Source: Methanoregula sp. UBA154 (GTDB taxonomy: Archaea > Halobacteriota > Methanomicrobia > Methanomicrobiales > Methanospirillaceae). From it: 64,000 nt of DNA. The notes beneath the pieces are model-generated. The model had not been told where the DNA came from. It searched no databases and saw only the letters and a list, made by a program, of their open reading frames with translations. A program made the position numbers and the translations under genes. This document shows positions 50,440-59,492 of the stretch, piece by piece. The DNA is taken from positions 62,001 through 126,000 of the forward strand of contig DAPW01000032.1 in assembly GCA_002502245.1 (NCBI GenBank). Direction: 5' to 3'. Position 1 is the first letter of the stretch; each line of letters opens with the position of its first letter.

Positions 50440-52562
50440 TACTGCTCACCTCCGAGGAGGAAGGCATCGATCTGTGCCACGATCTGTGGCGTAGCAAAGT
50501 GGTTCATCCAGATGGCACCGCCGGGGCAGAAGCCACCGCAGGTGCCGCAGCCCTTGCACTTGGCCTCGGTGACCTGCATGACCTGGCGACCTTCCTTCTC
50601 AACGAGCGAGAGTGCGCTGTAGGGGCAGAGGTTGACGCACATGCCGCAGCCTGCACATTTTTCTTCGATGCAGGTTGCAAAGTACGGCTCAAGCTCGACC
50701 TCACCCTTGTGGATGGGGATGCTTGCTGCAGATGCTGCGCCTTCGGCAGATGCTACTGTGTCAGGGATATCCTTTGGTCCCTGGCAGACACCGGCAAGGA
50801 AGACGCCGGCCGTTGTGGTACCGCACGGGTTCAGCTTGGGGTGTGCCTCAAGGAGCCAGCCATCCATGGAACAGGACACACCGAAGAGCTTCCGGGTCCG
50901 GTTCGTGTCAGCCATGGGCTGGACGGCAGCTGCGAGCACGACCAGGTCGACATCCATGTCAACCGGACGGTCGAGGAGCGTGTCGTCAGCGTGGACGTGG
51001 AGGTTCTTGGTCTTGGGATCCTCGAGGATGTTTGCGACACGGCCGCGGATAAACTTGGCGCCCTCGTCCTGGATGCGGTAGTAGAACTCCTCGTACATCT
51101 TACCGAATGAACGGATATCCATGTAGAAGATATAGGGTGTGCACCCGGGGATCTTCTCGATGATCTGGTGCGCATGTTTCAGGGAATACATGCAGCAGAA
51201 CCGCGAGCAGTAGGGTTTACCGACGCCGGTGTTGTCACGGGAGCCTGCACAGAGCACGAATGCGACCCGCTTAGGGGTTTCGCCATCGCTCGGGCGGACC
51301 AGGTGGCCGCCGGTCGGACCGGAAGCACAGATAAGCCGCTCGAATTCAAGGCTCGTGATGACGTTCTCGTACCGCTTGTAGCCCCACTCCTCTTTCTTCT
51401 CAACGGGGAAGATATCGAAGCCGGTTGCAAGGATTGCGGTCCCGACTTTGACCTTGACGAACTCGTCCTTGGACTCGAGGTCGATTGCCTTCTTCTCGGG
51501 ACCACAGGCGGTCACGCAGAGCCCGCACTTGATGCAGGAGTTGAAGTCAATCGTGTAGATCAGGGGAACGACCTGCGGGTGGTTGATGTAGATCGCTTTC
51601 CGCGGTTTCATGCCGACTTCGAAATCATTTGGCTTGACAACCGGGCAGACTGCTTCACAGTCGCCGCAGCCGTTACAGCCGCCGCCGACAATGCCGCGGG
51701 CTTCCGCTTCCGCGGGGGTGAGGACACCGCGTGCCTTCTTCCGGACGGTCACATCGAAGTTGCCGATGTAACCTTCGACCGCATCCACTTCGGAGTAGGT
51801 CATCAGCTCAATATTCTTGGCACGGCCCACGTCCACCATCTTGGGTGTCAGGATACACTGGGAACAGTCGAGGGTCGGGAAGGTCTTGTCGAGCTGGGAC
51901 ATGCGCCCGCCGATGCTGGGGGTAGACTCAACGAGGTAGGTCTTGATTCCCGCTGCGTCAAGGTCGAGTGCTGCCTGCATCCCGGCCACCCCTGCTCCGA
52001 CGACCATTGCTGCTTTTTCCACCGGCACGCTCTTCGGGAAGAGGTCCTGGAGGAGTGCTGCTTTTGCGACTGCAATCCGGATCGCATCCTTTGCCTTGTC
52101 GGTTGAACCTTCCCAGTCGTGCATGTGCACCCATGAGTTCTGTTCACGGATGTTTGCCATCTCGAACCGGAACGGGTTCAGGCCGGCTTCCTTTGTTGCC
52201 GTCCTGAATGTCGGCTCGTGGAGACGGGGCGAGCATGCGGCGACCACGACACCGGTCAGTTTGTTGTCCTTGATTGCCTTGCTAATCACAGCCTGCCCGG
52301 GCATCGAGCACATATACTTGTAGTTGTCTACAAAGGCGACATTCGGGACGGTCTTTGCATATTCCTGCACAGCCGGGATATCCATCGAACCGGCAATGTT
52401 GGTACCGCAGTGACAGATGAACACACCGATACGTGCGTCCTGCTTGGTAGTTTGGCCAACTGCGGCGGCCGGTGCCGCTGCCTGCTTCTTGACTTCCTGT
52501 TTCACGGGGGCTACCTTCTTGGACTCTGATTTCTTGGTGGTTGCTTTCTTCTTTTCTGCCAT
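50439..52562 (-). CDS. hdrA: CoB-CoM heterodisulfide reductase subunit A
   Basis: Encodes 707 residues from ATG 52562; the frame stays open into hdrB but the family start lies here. Residues 1-45 are a Lys/Ala-rich tail (KKKATTKKSESKK...). The core has ICHCGTNIAGSMD, an FAD-binding VVGAGVAGMQAALDLDAAG, and [4Fe-4S] motifs CNGCGDCEAVCP, CIKCGLCVTACGP, CAGCGMCVNLCP and CKGCGTCGGFCP. HdrA is the electron-bifurcating flavoprotein that reduces ferredoxin and the heterodisulfide together. Confidence 0.97.
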   Translation of the reverse strand: MAEKKKATTKKSESKKVAPVKQEVKKQAAAPAAAVGQTTKQDARIGVFICHCGTNIAGSMDIPAVQEYAKTVPNVAFVDNYKYMCSMPGQAVISKAIKDNKLTGVVVAACSPRLHEPTFRTATKEAGLNPFRFEMANIREQNSWVHMHDWEGSTDKAKDAIRIAVAKAALLQDLFPKSVPVEKAAMVVGAGVAGMQAALDLDAAGIKTYLVESTPSIGGRMSQLDKTFPTLDCSQCILTPKMVDVGRAKNIELMTYSEVDAVEGYIGNFDVTVRKKARGVLTPAEAEARGIVGGGCNGCGDCEAVCPVVKPNDFEVGMKPRKAIYINHPQVVPLIYTIDFNSCIKCGLCVTACGPEKKAIDLESKDEFVKVKVGTAILATGFDIFPVEKKEEWGYKRYENVITSLEFERLICASGPTGGHLVRPSDGETPKRVAFVLCAGSRDNTGVGKPYCSRFCCMYSLKHAHQIIEKIPGCTPYIFYMDIRSFGKMYEEFYYRIQDEGAKFIRGRVANILEDPKTKNLHVHADDTLLDRPVDMDVDLVVLAAAVQPMADTNRTRKLFGVSCSMDGWLLEAHPKLNPCGTTTAGVFLAGVCQGPKDIPDTVASAEGAASAASIPIHKGEVELEPYFATCIEEKCAGCGMCVNLCPYSALSLVEKEGRQVMQVTEAKCKGCGTCGGFCPGGAIWMNHFATPQIVAQIDAFLLGGEQ

Positions 52563-52572
52563 TTTTTCCACC

Positions 52573-53496
52573 TCACAGCACCTTCTGCAGGAACGATTCA
52601 CAGCTGATCCCGTGGAGATCAAGCCCGAGGTCCTGGGGACTCATTCCCTGAGCCAGTCCGAGGAGTTCAGCAAAGTGAAGTACCGGTATGCTGTGTTTGA
52701 CGCCGAACTTCTCCTCAATCTCGATCTGGCCGCGGTCGAACTGGAGCTGACAGAACGGGCAGATGTCGGTGAGGGCATCCACCTTCACATCCTCTAAGTT
52801 GATGAGCTTCTCGTTGGTGATATCCAGCGAGTGCACAATGTCATACCCGCGGACACCGCCACCGGCACCGCAGCACTGCATCTTGTTGCGGTATTCCACC
52901 GGTGTTGCACCGAGGGCTGCAACGAGTTCTTCCATCCATACGGGATGCTCGGTGTTGAGCATGACGTCCTTTTCAAACTCCCGGTCCTTGTGGGGTTTGG
53001 TCAGGTGACAGCCGTAGTGGACAGCGATGCGTGCTCCAGTCAGGGGGTTGGTGACGCTGTCGCGGACCTTATCGACTCCAATGAACTTGTCATTGTAGAG
53101 GAGCTCGGCAGTGTGGTACACGTTGATGGTACCCTTGTACTCCATGTCCACTTCCTTGAGCACTTCATTGACCGCATCACGGAGGTCCTTGTTGTGCTTG
53201 AGCTTGTGGTTGACTTCCCAGATCGACTTGTAACAACCATTGCAGACAAGGGCGATGTCCATCTTCATCTGCTCGGCAAGCACGAGGTTCCGGGCTGCCA
53301 TTGCATAGAAGACACTGAGGTCGATTGAACCGAATGCACCGGGTGCAGGGCAGCAGCTTGCGCCCTTGAGGGGGACGAGCTCAACACCGAGCTTCTTCAT
53401 CGCTTTGATTGAGGCTGACTCGACACCGGGATACCGGTTGGGGGCAATGCATCCAAGATAGAATGCGAATTTATGGTTTGCGCCTGTTTCAGACAT
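52573..53496 (-). CDS. hdrB: CoB-CoM heterodisulfide reductase subunit B
   Basis: Encodes 307 residues with two CCG domains (CCPAPGAFGS region with CNGCY, and YGCHLTKP with CCGAGGG plus CPFCQ). These Cys-rich motifs hold the two noncubane [4Fe-4S] clusters that split the heterodisulfide. It starts 3 bases after the hdrC stop. Confidence 0.97.
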   Translation of the reverse strand: MSETGANHKFAFYLGCIAPNRYPGVESASIKAMKKLGVELVPLKGASCCPAPGAFGSIDLSVFYAMAARNLVLAEQMKMDIALVCNGCYKSIWEVNHKLKHNKDLRDAVNEVLKEVDMEYKGTINVYHTAELLYNDKFIGVDKVRDSVTNPLTGARIAVHYGCHLTKPHKDREFEKDVMLNTEHPVWMEELVAALGATPVEYRNKMQCCGAGGGVRGYDIVHSLDITNEKLINLEDVKVDALTDICPFCQLQFDRGQIEIEEKFGVKHSIPVLHFAELLGLAQGMSPQDLGLDLHGISCESFLQKVL

Positions 53497-53498
53497 GG

Positions 53499-54089
53499 TT
53501 ATCCCTCCCGTTCCTTGACAATCCGGTCGGCATTGGCCTTCAGCTTGTAGTGGTCGATGATCTTCTGGATTCCCGGGATATATTCAGGATACATATGCGT
53601 TGTTGGTGGATCCCGGGTCAGGCCGAGTTTCTCACGGGCAGCCCGGTTGACATCGTTGTTGGGCACACCATGTCCGGTCTTATAGATAGACTGCACAGTC
53701 TTGAGGAAGTTGACAGGTATGATATCCCTCTTGAAAGCGAGGTTCCTCATCGCCATGATAACATCGGTTGGTGCAATATCACGCGGGCAGCGGTCAGTAC
53801 AGCTGTAACAGGTTGTGCACAGCCACAGATCCGGGTCGGTGAGGGCTTCGTTCTCAAGGCCGAGCACTGCCCGCCGCATAAACTTGCGGATGCGGTAGGT
53901 GCTGCGGGGGGCTGACGGGCAGGAGCCGGTGCAGGTACCGCACTGGTAGCACATGTGGGCAATGGTGCGGGAGATAGCCTTTACGTTTTTCGTGAAATCC
54001 GGGTTTGAATCTTCACGGTAGTATCTCTGGTCGTGGAGTTTCTTCTCCAGCGCTTCGGGGTAACCTTTTGTTCGTACCATGCTGATCAC
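53499..54089 (-). CDS. hdrC: CoB-CoM heterodisulfide reductase subunit C
   Basis: Encodes 196 residues with two [4Fe-4S] motifs, CYQCGTCTGSCPSAP and CTTCYSCTDRCPRD, the standard electron relay between HdrA and HdrB. It overlaps the polyferredoxin stop by 4 bases. Confidence 0.97.
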   Translation of the reverse strand: MISMVRTKGYPEALEKKLHDQRYYREDSNPDFTKNVKAISRTIAHMCYQCGTCTGSCPSAPRSTYRIRKFMRRAVLGLENEALTDPDLWLCTTCYSCTDRCPRDIAPTDVIMAMRNLAFKRDIIPVNFLKTVQSIYKTGHGVPNNDVNRAAREKLGLTRDPPTTHMYPEYIPGIQKIIDHYKLKANADRIVKEREG

Positions 54090-55261
54090 GCCTTCTCCAT
54101 TACTTTGAGGTTGACCTGGCCGGTGATCTCCTCTTTCACCTTCGAGGTTCTCTTCTCGAAGAGTTTCGCCTTGATCTTATTGAAGAGGTCTGTCTCGGTT
54201 CCCTTCATGCGGATGCCGGTCCGTTGCAGGACGATGATGTCCTCACCGGGGCAGGCATTGACACACGCGCCGCACAGGATACAGTAGTCCTTGTTGACAG
54301 CGATGGTCGCTTCCCTGCTGTCCAGCTTCATATCTGCTGCAGGGATTGCGGAGGGGAGGTAGATCGCGTTGGCCGGGCAGATATCCACACAGGTCGAACA
54401 ACCGCCGGGGCACTTCTCGGCATGGAATTCGATATCGCCCTCAAAAAGCTTCTCGACAGTGATTGCCTCGGTCGGGCAGTTCCGTGAACACCACGTGCAG
54501 GTGCAGCAGTTGTCCTGGATGATGCTGACCTTGCCGTCAACCTTGTCGGAAACGATTTCGCGCTCGACGGTAATGCACTCTTCGGGACATGCCTCAACAC
54601 ACACCTTGCAGGCATCGCATTTTGTCTCGTCCCAGATTACATCGCCCTCGACCTTGCCGGTCTCAGCCGTGAATTTCTTGTGTTTCACGACAAGTGCGGG
54701 GCAGAGTGCACCGCAGAGTCCGCAGAGAGAGCATTTCTCCTTGTCGACCGTAAACGTCGTCTTGGTCTTGATTGCGGTCTGGCGGTCCTTTGCACCGGCA
54801 ACCGGTCCCTTGTAGGTTCCTTCATACGCCGGGACATTGCGCTCGATTGCATCGCGCGGGCAGACCTCTTCACAGATCGTGCACTTGACGCATTTCTCGT
54901 CATCGATCTCCGCTTTCATGTCATACTGCGGGAATCCTTCCTTTTCGATGATCGGGAGTTTCTCCTGTCCATCCACCTTCAGTGTCAATGCATTGAACGG
55001 GCACATGATAACACAGACACCGCAGTATGAACACTTGACCTCGTCGACATCGATGGGAGCTGCGTAATTGATCGCACCCCGCCTCGATGCCCCGACAAGC
55101 CCGAGGACGATAGCCTCCTCGGGGCAAGCGTCAACGCATATGCCGCAACCCGTGCAGGTCTCTGCATTGAGTATCAGGTTGTTGACGCTCTGGAGGAGTT
55201 TCTGCTCCATCACAACGTTAACACCATCTTTCTTCTTGGAAAACTTTGGAAACAATGCCAT
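54086..55261 (-). CDS. Polyferredoxin, first gene of the hdr operon
   Basis: Encodes 391 residues with eight ferredoxin-type motifs that I can count: CTGCGICVDACP, CSYCGVCVIMCP, CVKCTICEEVCP, CSLCGLCGALCP, CDACKVCVEACP, CTCTWCSRNCP, CPGGCSTCVDICP and CILCGACVNACP. It resembles FwdF and MvhB polyferredoxins, which link HdrA to formylmethanofuran dehydrogenase. Cotranscription with hdrCBA-mvhD suggests it takes the bifurcated low-potential electrons. A basic and helical C-terminus follows the last cluster. Confidence 0.93.
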   Translation of the reverse strand: MALFPKFSKKKDGVNVVMEQKLLQSVNNLILNAETCTGCGICVDACPEEAIVLGLVGASRRGAINYAAPIDVDEVKCSYCGVCVIMCPFNALTLKVDGQEKLPIIEKEGFPQYDMKAEIDDEKCVKCTICEEVCPRDAIERNVPAYEGTYKGPVAGAKDRQTAIKTKTTFTVDKEKCSLCGLCGALCPALVVKHKKFTAETGKVEGDVIWDETKCDACKVCVEACPEECITVEREIVSDKVDGKVSIIQDNCCTCTWCSRNCPTEAITVEKLFEGDIEFHAEKCPGGCSTCVDICPANAIYLPSAIPAADMKLDSREATIAVNKDYCILCGACVNACPGEDIIVLQRTGIRMKGTETDLFNKIKAKLFEKRTSKVKEEITGQVNLKVMEKA

Positions 55262-55729
55262 GAATTAACCCTCACGCTGTTTCTTTATTGCACTTCTGCC
55301 CCGTTACTGATGCCGGATTCAGTCTATGTACAGAATCACGGGCATCAATTAGGACATGCAACCACACAATTATTACAGCCAGTACAACGTTCCATGTTTA
55401 TGTGCACTGCAAATGCCATTCGGTTTCTCGCACCAGCTATGATCGATTCTGAAAATCGACTAACAAAAAGTGGTAGAAGAATGTAGATAAATGTTCTGAA
55501 ATTGCATGAGAGATTGTGTTATTTTATACTTGGTTCTTTTATTTTCATTTAAATACGCAAATGAAAAGTTAATGGTGAAAACAGGCTGGTTAACAACATA
55601 TGGTGTACTTTTTTTCCTTTTTTTATGGTTTTCACGGTGCGCTCTGGTTCCACCTCCCGCTGGACAAATCCAATTAGAAAATTTATTCAACCCCCATCGT
55701 GGTACCTTTGTAGTACCGGAGGTTATTTC
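55262..55729. promoter_or_regulatory. Divergent promoter region between hdr and ftr operons
   Basis: The stretch is AT-rich. For ftr (plus) the likely TATA box is AAATTTATT at about 55678-55686, 45 bases before ATG, with GGAGG at 55718-55722. For the hdr operon (minus) AGTATAAAATAA at about 55513-55524 is a candidate, giving a leader of about 230 bases. ATTTAAATAC at about 55548-55557 could serve either strand. No small gene was recognised. Confidence 0.5.
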
Positions 55730-56614
55730 ATGGAAATCAACGGCGTTACCATTGACGATACATACGCAGAGGCATTCCCGACCTGGGTCTGCCGGATCAT
55801 CATCACTGCGGTCACGAAGGATTGGGCGAAGAAAGCAGCAACCGAGGCAACCGGGTTTGCGACATCAGCAATCGGCTGCCCCTGCGAGGCAGGTATTGAG
55901 GGGGAGGTCCCGTCAAGCGAGACACCCGACGGACGGCCCGGTGTGGCAATCCTGATCTGTGCCAGCAAGAAGAAACTGAAAGAGCAGGTTGTCGAGCGGC
56001 TTGCCGAATGTGTCCTGACCGCACCGACCACCGCGGTCTTCAACGGTATCACAACAGCCGAGGAAAAGATCCCGGTCAAGCTCCACTTCTTCGGTGACGG
56101 CTACGAGTACCAGAAGGAAGTCGGCGGCCGCAAGTGCTGGGTCATCCCGATCATGAACGGCGAGTATATCGGAGAAGAAGAATTCGGGATCGTCAAGGGC
56201 GTTGCCGGAGGAAATTTCTTCGTGATGGGCGAAAACCAGATGGCTGCCCTCATGGGTGCACAGGCAGCATCAGACGCGATCGCCGAAGTCAAAGGAGTGA
56301 TCACCAGCTTCCCCGGTGGTATCGTGGGAAGTGGTTCCAAGGTCGGGAGTAACAAGTACAAGTTCATGGTCGCTTCCACGAATGAGAAGTACTGCCCGAC
56401 GCTCCGCGAGAAAGTCCCTGACAGTAAAGTCCCCGCCGGCATCAAAGCGGTGTACGAGATTGTCATCGATGGTATTGATGAGAAGGCAGTTGCAGCAGCA
56501 ATGGCTGCCGGTGTCAGGGCAGCAGCAATGGTGCCTGGCGTGAAATTTATTTCAGCCGGTAACTTTGGCGGTACCCTCGGCCCCTACAAGATCGAGCTCC
56601 ACAAAATCCTTTAA
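55730..56614 (+). CDS. ftr: Formylmethanofuran-tetrahydromethanopterin N-formyltransferase
   Basis: Encodes 294 residues from ATG 55730, after a GGAGG site; the upstream in-frame extension is promoter DNA. The family start MEINGVTIDDTYAEAFPTW, then GCPCEAGIE and SFPGGIVGSGSKVGS, are clear. Ftr moves the formyl group from formylmethanofuran to H4MPT, the second step of CO2 reduction. It is followed by the marker-11-like genes after about 90 bases. Confidence 0.97.
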   Translation: MEINGVTIDDTYAEAFPTWVCRIIITAVTKDWAKKAATEATGFATSAIGCPCEAGIEGEVPSSETPDGRPGVAILICASKKKLKEQVVERLAECVLTAPTTAVFNGITTAEEKIPVKLHFFGDGYEYQKEVGGRKCWVIPIMNGEYIGEEEFGIVKGVAGGNFFVMGENQMAALMGAQAASDAIAEVKGVITSFPGGIVGSGSKVGSNKYKFMVASTNEKYCPTLREKVPDSKVPAGIKAVYEIVIDGIDEKAVAAAMAAGVRAAAMVPGVKFISAGNFGGTLGPYKIELHKIL

Positions 56615-56705
56615 CCCTTTTTTTGCAGAACTCCTCATTACCATATCGAACTCTATAAATACCGTTATTGCCGATTATCCTGTTAACGAAATATTCGGCG
56701 ATAAC

Positions 56706-57662
56706 ATGATCACCCTCAGTCCTGAAGACGTAAAACTGCGGTTCGGGCCGCTCTTTGCCCAGAAATTTCTTGTGATGGTGGATGAACGGGCCGGTACGGC
56801 AGAGATCCTTGAGCAGTGCCGTGTCCGGGGAACGATCGAATGGGACGCCATGAACCGGCGGCGGGCCGGTGGTGCGGTAAGCAGGTGCGAGGTCGAAGGC
56901 ACTTCCATGACGATCCGTGCCCGTCTGGGGAACTATCCGGTGAATTTCGGTTCGGCAGCCGGGGATATCGGCGGCCAGGCCCTGGAAGCGGTCGAAGTAT
57001 CCGGAGATGAAGTCATCACAACCTGGGCGGGGATAGCCGGTGCCGGCGTCGGTGTTGCTGCCTGCCTCCCGCAGGCTCCGGGTGTCATCCGCACCGAATA
57101 TCCCTCAGAAGATGACCTGAAGGTGGGTGGTGCACGCACGAACCATGTACGGATTATCTCCCCCCGCTACGAGAAGGTCTGTATCGGGATCGATGACACG
57201 GACACGAAGACGGAGGGGGCCACCTGGGTGATGGCCTTGAAATGCGCGGAAGCATGCAGGATCGAAGGCGTCGAGTTCCTGAATATGCGGCTCGTCCAGC
57301 TCAACCCGGCCGTGCCGGAAAAGACCACCAACTGTGTCAGTTCGGCGCTGAATTTTGCGGCCAGGCCGGGCAGGATCCCCCTGTTGCTGGAGTCGGTCCG
57401 GTTGTTCGTGGAGAAAAATACTTTTTCCCGGGATACCGGGATCGCCTGTTATCATGGCCTTGGGGATTTTTCCGGTGTGCCGGTTGCCCGGCAGGTCAAG
57501 ACCGAGATCATGACCCGCGATCAGGCTGAGCGTGAGGCGGAAGCGCTGGGAATCGAGTTCCTTGACCGCAACAACGGGAAGGGAAGGATTGGTGCCCTTG
57601 GTGCCGTGGTATGGGGCAACCGGGGAACCGAAGCGGCGGGCCTGTATGGAGAACATCTCTGA
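56706..57662 (+). CDS. Methanogenesis marker 11-like protein (paralogue 1)
   Basis: Encodes 318 residues from ATG 56706. The central GIDDTDTKTEGATW, AGAGVGVAAC and KTTNCVSSALNF align with the next gene, so the two are tandem paralogues. The DDTDT motif is shared with TiaS (agmatinylcytidine synthetase) and DUF1743 proteins, suggesting an ATP-dependent reaction on a nucleic acid or small molecule. It is the more divergent copy and overlaps the next gene by 17 bases. Confidence 0.75.
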   Translation: MITLSPEDVKLRFGPLFAQKFLVMVDERAGTAEILEQCRVRGTIEWDAMNRRRAGGAVSRCEVEGTSMTIRARLGNYPVNFGSAAGDIGGQALEAVEVSGDEVITTWAGIAGAGVGVAACLPQAPGVIRTEYPSEDDLKVGGARTNHVRIISPRYEKVCIGIDDTDTKTEGATWVMALKCAEACRIEGVEFLNMRLVQLNPAVPEKTTNCVSSALNFAARPGRIPLLLESVRLFVEKNTFSRDTGIACYHGLGDFSGVPVARQVKTEIMTRDQAEREAEALGIEFLDRNNGKGRIGALGAVVWGNRGTEAAGLYGEHL

Positions 57663-58542
57663 ACCCTACGTGATCCACTACCCGCGGATTGTTGCGGTTG
57701 CGGATGAATCCGGCGGGAAGGTGGAGCTGATCGAGTTCTTCGACTGCGTGGGCGGGGCCATGTGGTCGAAGTGTCATTATGTTAAGAGCCCGATCGTTGA
57801 GGGAGTCCGCTGCGTGGGATCGACCATGCGGTATGCCCTGAAGGCCGGGACCGTGGATCTCGCCCTTGAAGGCTCCCGGTTCCCGGCCGGTATCTCGGCA
57901 TGCATCACTGACGGGCCGGAGATAGCGGTCACCTATATCGGCATGGGTGGCGGGGGTGTTGGTGCAGCAGCCTGCCGCTCCGATGCCGCCGGTGTCCTGC
58001 GGAGCAGGAGTGATCCGGCCGGCGGGGGAAAAGTAGCCGGTGCCACCATCTGGCTTCCCCGGATGCAGCGGGTGCTGATCGGGGTGGACGACACGGACAC
58101 CCCGGAGGAAGGGGCAACATGGACGCTTGTCCACAACATCGCCCGGGCCGTTGAGGATGAACGTTCCGTGTACCTTTCGCATACCATTGTCCAGCTCTTC
58201 CCGGTCCCGTACCGCACGAAAAACTGTGTTGCACTGGTTGCCGAGTTTGCGACAAATGATCCCGACCGCCTCGTCTCGCGGTTCCGCAGGCTGCTGGAAC
58301 AGTACACGTTGTCGGAGAAGACCGGCATGGCCGTCTACACCGGCTTCAATCCTTCGGATGAGCTTCTCGCATATGGCAGGAAGGTCAAGAGGGGCGAAGT
58401 CGCGGCCGGCCTGCCGGCATCGATCCAGGACCCGGACCTCCGGATCGTCCTGAACGGGCGGGGGATCGTCGGGGCGGTTGCGGCCATCCCCTTTTTCACG
58501 AGATACGAGGAGGCACTGGAGTTATGCAGTGGAAAGAACTGA
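57646..58542 (+). CDS. Methanogenesis marker protein 11
   Basis: Encodes 298 residues from ATG 57646. YVIHYPRIVAVADESGGKVELIEFFDCVGGAMW, GMGGGGVGAAACRSDAAGV, LIGVDDTDTPEEGATWTL and YTLSEKTGMAVYTGF match what I recall of this marker family, found in nearly all methanogens. Its activity is unknown; the DDTDT motif points to nucleotide binding. It overlaps the next gene by 19 bases, so the cluster is probably one transcript. Confidence 0.82.
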   Translation: MENISEPYVIHYPRIVAVADESGGKVELIEFFDCVGGAMWSKCHYVKSPIVEGVRCVGSTMRYALKAGTVDLALEGSRFPAGISACITDGPEIAVTYIGMGGGGVGAAACRSDAAGVLRSRSDPAGGGKVAGATIWLPRMQRVLIGVDDTDTPEEGATWTLVHNIARAVEDERSVYLSHTIVQLFPVPYRTKNCVALVAEFATNDPDRLVSRFRRLLEQYTLSEKTGMAVYTGFNPSDELLAYGRKVKRGEVAAGLPASIQDPDLRIVLNGRGIVGAVAAIPFFTRYEEALELCSGKN

Positions 58543-59492
58543 AAGCCCGGCTGCTGGAGGCCGGTTCAACCCGGCTCACCGGTGAGCCCGCGGAGCGGTT
58601 TATTGCCCGCTCTGCGGCAGGCCCCGGAGCCGGGGGAAGCGGGGCTGTCTTCTTCTCCATGGGGAGCCACCGCGTCAAGCTCGCGCTCGACCCGCTCAGC
58701 ACCACCGAGATCACGCACCGGGGAAATGGTACCGCCGACCTCTATTTTAACGGCACGCTCATCTCCGGCAGACTGCTGGAGCCCGGCTTCCACTGCCCCG
58801 ACCAGGCGTTCATCACCGTTACGGGGAGCTGTATCTTCCGGTGCCGCTACTGTACGGTGCCGGCTATCGGCGGCAGGCGCAAACCGATAGAGGAGATTAT
58901 CCGGATGGTGGAATCCGTGCGCCACCGGATCCATGCCATCTCTATCACGAGCGGCGTTCAGGAAAGCATCGGGGAGGAGGAAGCCTATGTTCTCGAAGTG
59001 GTGAAACATCTTGCGTTCTTCAACCTGCCCCTCGGTGTGTCCATATACCCCACGGAAAAGACCCCGGACCGTTTAAAGGAACTCGGGGTCTGCGAGGTCA
59101 AATTCAACCTTGAAACGGCAACGCCGGCGTTGTTTGAAAAAATGTGCCCGAAGCTGGACTATGACCTGATCTGGCAGGTACTTGACCGCTCGGTTGAGCT
59201 TTTCGGGAAGAACCGTGTCTTCTCAAATGTTATTGTTGGTCTGGGTGAAACAGACGCGGAACTGGAAGCCTGTATCAGGAAACTGACCGCCCATGGTGTG
59301 ATCCCGGTTCTCAGGCCGCTCAACCCCGTCCACGGGCTTCCTGGCACCCCACGGCCGACCGCTGAACGGTTAAACACAGTCTTTGCGATGCATGAGCGGG
59401 CGCTCGAAGTAGCGGGGCTCGATACCCGCGAGGCACTGACAATGTGCACCAGCTGCACCGGTTGCGATCTTGTCCCGGGGAGGGATGAATGA
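58524..59492 (+). CDS. Radical SAM protein of methanogens
   Basis: Encodes 322 residues. The cluster motif is Cys103-x3-Cys107-x2-Cys110 (CIFRCRYC). It lacks a SPASM domain but has a C-terminal CTSCTGC, which could hold an extra FeS cluster. The fold resembles biotin-synthase/lipoyl-synthase-like radical SAM enzymes (VKFNLETATPALFEKMCP, VGLGETDAELEACI). Sitting between marker 11 and coenzyme B genes, it may act in cofactor synthesis or in thiolation; the substrate is unknown. Confidence 0.82.
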   Translation: MQWKELKARLLEAGSTRLTGEPAERFIARSAAGPGAGGSGAVFFSMGSHRVKLALDPLSTTEITHRGNGTADLYFNGTLISGRLLEPGFHCPDQAFITVTGSCIFRCRYCTVPAIGGRRKPIEEIIRMVESVRHRIHAISITSGVQESIGEEEAYVLEVVKHLAFFNLPLGVSIYPTEKTPDRLKELGVCEVKFNLETATPALFEKMCPKLDYDLIWQVLDRSVELFGKNRVFSNVIVGLGETDAELEACIRKLTAHGVIPVLRPLNPVHGLPGTPRPTAERLNTVFAMHERALEVAGLDTREALTMCTSCTGCDLVPGRDE

